The notes below the pieces were generated by a model. That model made no database searches. It saw nothing but the letters and a program-made list of their open reading frames with translations, and had not been told where the DNA came from. Positions 20,319-22,019 of a stretch of 22,019 nucleotides of DNA are shown here, piece after piece. The stretch lies in assembly GCA_002505945.1 (NCBI GenBank), contig DAWM01000056.1:14078-36096 (forward strand), given 5' to 3'. A program made the position numbers and the translations under genes. This DNA is from Candidatus Woesearchaeota archaeon UBA119 (GTDB taxonomy: Archaea > Nanobdellota > Nanobdellia > Woesearchaeales > UBA119). Each line of letters begins with the position of its first letter. Position 1 is the first letter of the stretch.

Positions 20319-21623
20319 ATGGGGGACTCGGAAAGAGCAAATGAGAAAGGAAATGGCAAGAAAACCCTGGATGATATCATCTTAGGTGTAGCTACATCTG
20401 CTCTTCAGATAGAAAATGCTGTAGATGGAGCCAAAGAACATGACTGGCATAAGCTAAAGGCATTAGACGGTTCTGTTTTAGAGAACAATATTGAACATGA
20501 TACTCATATGGGCGAGGATGCAGAACTCATTGCTAAATATTCTCAACTATACAGGTTCAGCTGCGACTGGGCTAAACTCCAAGAAGCCCCTTTTTCAGAT
20601 TTTGATAAAAAAGAAGTGGAAAGGTATAGGAAATTTCTTGGTACTCTTAAGGATAAAGGGGTAGAAACCATGTTGGTAATGCATCACTTTGCCTCTCCAA
20701 TGTGGTTTTCAGATATAGAAGAATCTGATGAATCAGGCAAAAAGCAATTTAAGAGAGGAGGATTTGAGAAATTGGAGAATCTGCCCGTTTTTAAGGATTA
20801 TGCTAAGAAATTAAAGGAGACCTTCGGCGACCTTGTAGATTATTGGAATACATTCAATGAACCAACAACCCTGGTATATCTGGGCTATATCTCGGGAGAA
20901 GCTCCACCTTATAAGACAAATAGGTGGGGTAAAGCCCTTGAGGTACTCAAAAATATAAAAAGGTTTCACGATGAAGTGTATGATGAGTTCAAGAAAGACC
21001 CTAATTCAGAGACGCCAATTGGCATATCCAACAATACCATCTCCTTCTATCCTTTGAATCCACTGAGCAGCCTCCCTTCTCGCTTTATTAATTGGCTATA
21101 TAATAAAAGGATACCTAAGAAGCTTAATGAAAAGGTGGATTTTATAGGGTTGGCTCATTATGGCAAGGTGGGTTTGAATCCTAAGCCTAAAACTGCTATT
21201 TACGATGGCCCTTTCCTAGAAGCTAGAGAAAAGAAAACTGATAAGATGTTTGAGAAGGATCCGAAGGCATTCAAGGATATGATTATGCATTTCTCAGAGA
21301 TGTTTGATAAACCTATTTTTATCACAGAAACAGGTTACTGCACCTCCCCAAGCCAGGAATTAGATGGCAATGATCAGCATAGAATAGATTATATCAAGGA
21401 TACTTTGAAATCGGTGAAAGAGGCATTGGATGCAGGAGCAGATATCCTTGGCTGTATATATTGGTCAATCTTTGACAACTTTGAATTAGCATTGGGCAAA
21501 AACTACAAATACGGGCTTATTGAAGTAGATAGTAATCAAAATAGATCCCCAAAGGAATCAGCAAGGTTTTATCAGAGCCTTATTAATTCAAAGAATAGAG
21601 AAGGTTTGCTTTCAGAACACTAA
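20319..21623 (+). CDS. Glycoside hydrolase family 1 (beta-glycosidase-like)
   Basis: A retaining (beta/alpha)8 beta-glycosidase of 434 residues. Landmarks in order are ILGVATSALQIENAV, EHDWHK, YRFSCDWAKL, MLVMHHFASPMWF, the acid/base motif WNTFNEPTT with Glu181, VDFIGLAHYGKV, the nucleophile motif ITETGYCT with Glu337 and YWSIFDNFELALG. Both catalytic glutamates are present. There is no signal peptide, so it is cytosolic. It is slightly shorter than Sulfolobus-type enzymes. Substrate is not predictable; beta-glucosides or galactosides are usual, and some family members act on lipids or glycoconjugates. ATG 20319 is chosen over TTG 20313; GTTAAAAGG at 20282-20290 is the likely TATA element. 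No transporter or other sugar gene is adjacent. Confidence 0.92.
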   Translation: MGDSERANEKGNGKKTLDDIILGVATSALQIENAVDGAKEHDWHKLKALDGSVLENNIEHDTHMGEDAELIAKYSQLYRFSCDWAKLQEAPFSDFDKKEVERYRKFLGTLKDKGVETMLVMHHFASPMWFSDIEESDESGKKQFKRGGFEKLENLPVFKDYAKKLKETFGDLVDYWNTFNEPTTLVYLGYISGEAPPYKTNRWGKALEVLKNIKRFHDEVYDEFKKDPNSETPIGISNNTISFYPLNPLSSLPSRFINWLYNKRIPKKLNEKVDFIGLAHYGKVGLNPKPKTAIYDGPFLEAREKKTDKMFEKDPKAFKDMIMHFSEMFDKPIFITETGYCTSPSQELDGNDQHRIDYIKDTLKSVKEALDAGADILGCIYWSIFDNFELALGKNYKYGLIEVDSNQNRSPKESARFYQSLINSKNREGLLSEH

Positions 21624-21629
21624 TATCTC

Positions 21630-22019
21630 TTATGTGTCTGAAGAATTTTCTTGTTGTTTAAGCTTCTCCTTATCCAACAATTCACAGAGTCCATAATTTC
21701 CTCTTTTCTGGAAGAACCATTTCTTTCCTTCTACTTCTCCTAAATACATCACGAGATTAGTCTGATATTCTAATATCGCGCCTGGTTCTTCTTTGTCAGC
21801 TATTTCAAGTTTTTCTCTTGAAGAAAGAGTAGCCCATTTTTTTCCTGTGCTCACATAGTGTAGAATATCAAGGCTGCCCATTGCAGCGAACTCATTTCTT
21901 TCATTAAGATTAATCTCATCATATTGTGCCTGAAGTACTTCACTGATTCTCTCCTTATACTCTTCATTGATTGGAGCAGAACTTATAATTCCGGGCAGGT
22001 CTTTCTCCTTCGTTTTATC
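21630..22019 (-). CDS. Unrecognised protein, C-terminal part (cut by the window edge)
   Basis: The frame is open from the right edge of the window to a stop at 21630-21632, giving at least 129 residues. A Met at 21881 is internal: upstream codons continue without a stop through LPGIISSAPINEEYKERISE and VLQAQYDEINLNERNEF, which looks like normal coding sequence. The visible part is soluble and charged, with SREKLEIADKEEPGAILEYQ and WFFQKRGNYGLCELLDKEKL. No family is recognised. It is convergent with the GH1 gene, six bases apart. The start lies outside the window. Confidence 0.65.
   Translation of the reverse strand, partial: DKTKEKDLPGIISSAPINEEYKERISEVLQAQYDEINLNERNEFAAMGSLDILHYVSTGKKWATLSSREKLEIADKEEPGAILEYQTNLVMYLGEVEGKKWFFQKRGNYGLCELLDKEKLKQQENSSDT

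Noticed and set aside
1..22019. Insertion sequences, integrases, CRISPR arrays, known defence loci
   Set aside because: No transposase, integrase, Cas or restriction gene is seen in any frame. The MNT-HEPN protein is the only candidate with possible toxin-antitoxin ancestry.

Overview
The window is from an AT-rich archaeon, most likely a small-genome DPANN-type lineage (Woesearchaeales, Pacearchaeales or a relative; the exact lineage cannot be fixed from this sequence alone). It carries archaeal/eukaryote-type information genes: TFE, Rpo12, eL43, eL41, Pcc1, prefoldin beta, UPF0147, an archaeal topoisomerase IA and a Ski2/Mtr4-like helicase. The tRNA genes lack an encoded CCA. Many genes have a TATA box 24-30 bases before the start codon and almost no leader, while others use GGTG/GGAGG-type ribosome binding sites.

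Layout. 1-410: end of an upstream frame and two small unrecognised ORFs. 512-1691: a two-gene operon, YrdC-type threonylcarbamoyl-AMP synthase plus a metallophosphoesterase. 1742-3145 (-): RtcB RNA ligase. 3250-5478: topoisomerase I. 5516-6628 (-): a COG2112-type kinase fused to an O6-alkylguanine-DNA alkyltransferase domain, divergent from 6723-8675, a Ski2-like helicase. 8841-10700: a large protein that I read as two nucleotidyltransferase domains followed by two HEPN-like domains. 10807-11367: CBS pair plus zinc ribbon. 11459-12507: two tandem paralogues of an unrecognised family. 12654-12739 (-): tRNA-Leu(UAA). 12847-13386 (-): PEBP-family lipoprotein. 13513-13617: 34-residue ribosomal protein eL41. 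13752-14060: small membrane protein. 14120-15058: aIF2B/ribose-1,5-bisphosphate isomerase family. 15064-15576 (-): TFE. 15835-15909: tRNA-Pro(UGG). 15968-17182: tight information-processing operon eL43-Rpo12-Pcc1-prefoldin beta-UPF0147. 17212-17877 (-): MscS-like channel. 18155-19234: DHH/DHHA1 phosphoesterase. 19228-20187 (-): GlnD/DUF294-like putative nucleotidyltransferase. 20319-21623: GH1 glycosidase. 21630-22019 (-): unrecognised gene cut by the window edge.

Most of the window is core metabolism and information processing. tRNA maturation is well represented (YrdC and Pcc1 for t6A, RtcB, two tRNAs). Transcription and translation are covered by TFE, Rpo12, eL43 and eL41, and RNA or DNA handling by the helicase, topoisomerase, DHH enzyme and alkyltransferase fusion.

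The feature best placed to be undescribed is non-coding. A 121-base element built of two tandem palindromes occurs at 12530-12650 (+) and 17976-18096 (-), aligning without gaps at about three quarters identity by eye. A half copy containing only the first palindrome lies at 11360-11407. The half copy and one full copy are direct repeats bracketing the unrecognised paralogue pair, and the full copy abuts the 3' end of tRNA-Leu. Other points of interest are the single-chain MNT-MNT-HEPN-HEPN protein, the kinase-alkyltransferase fusion, and a possible dual-start PEBP protein.
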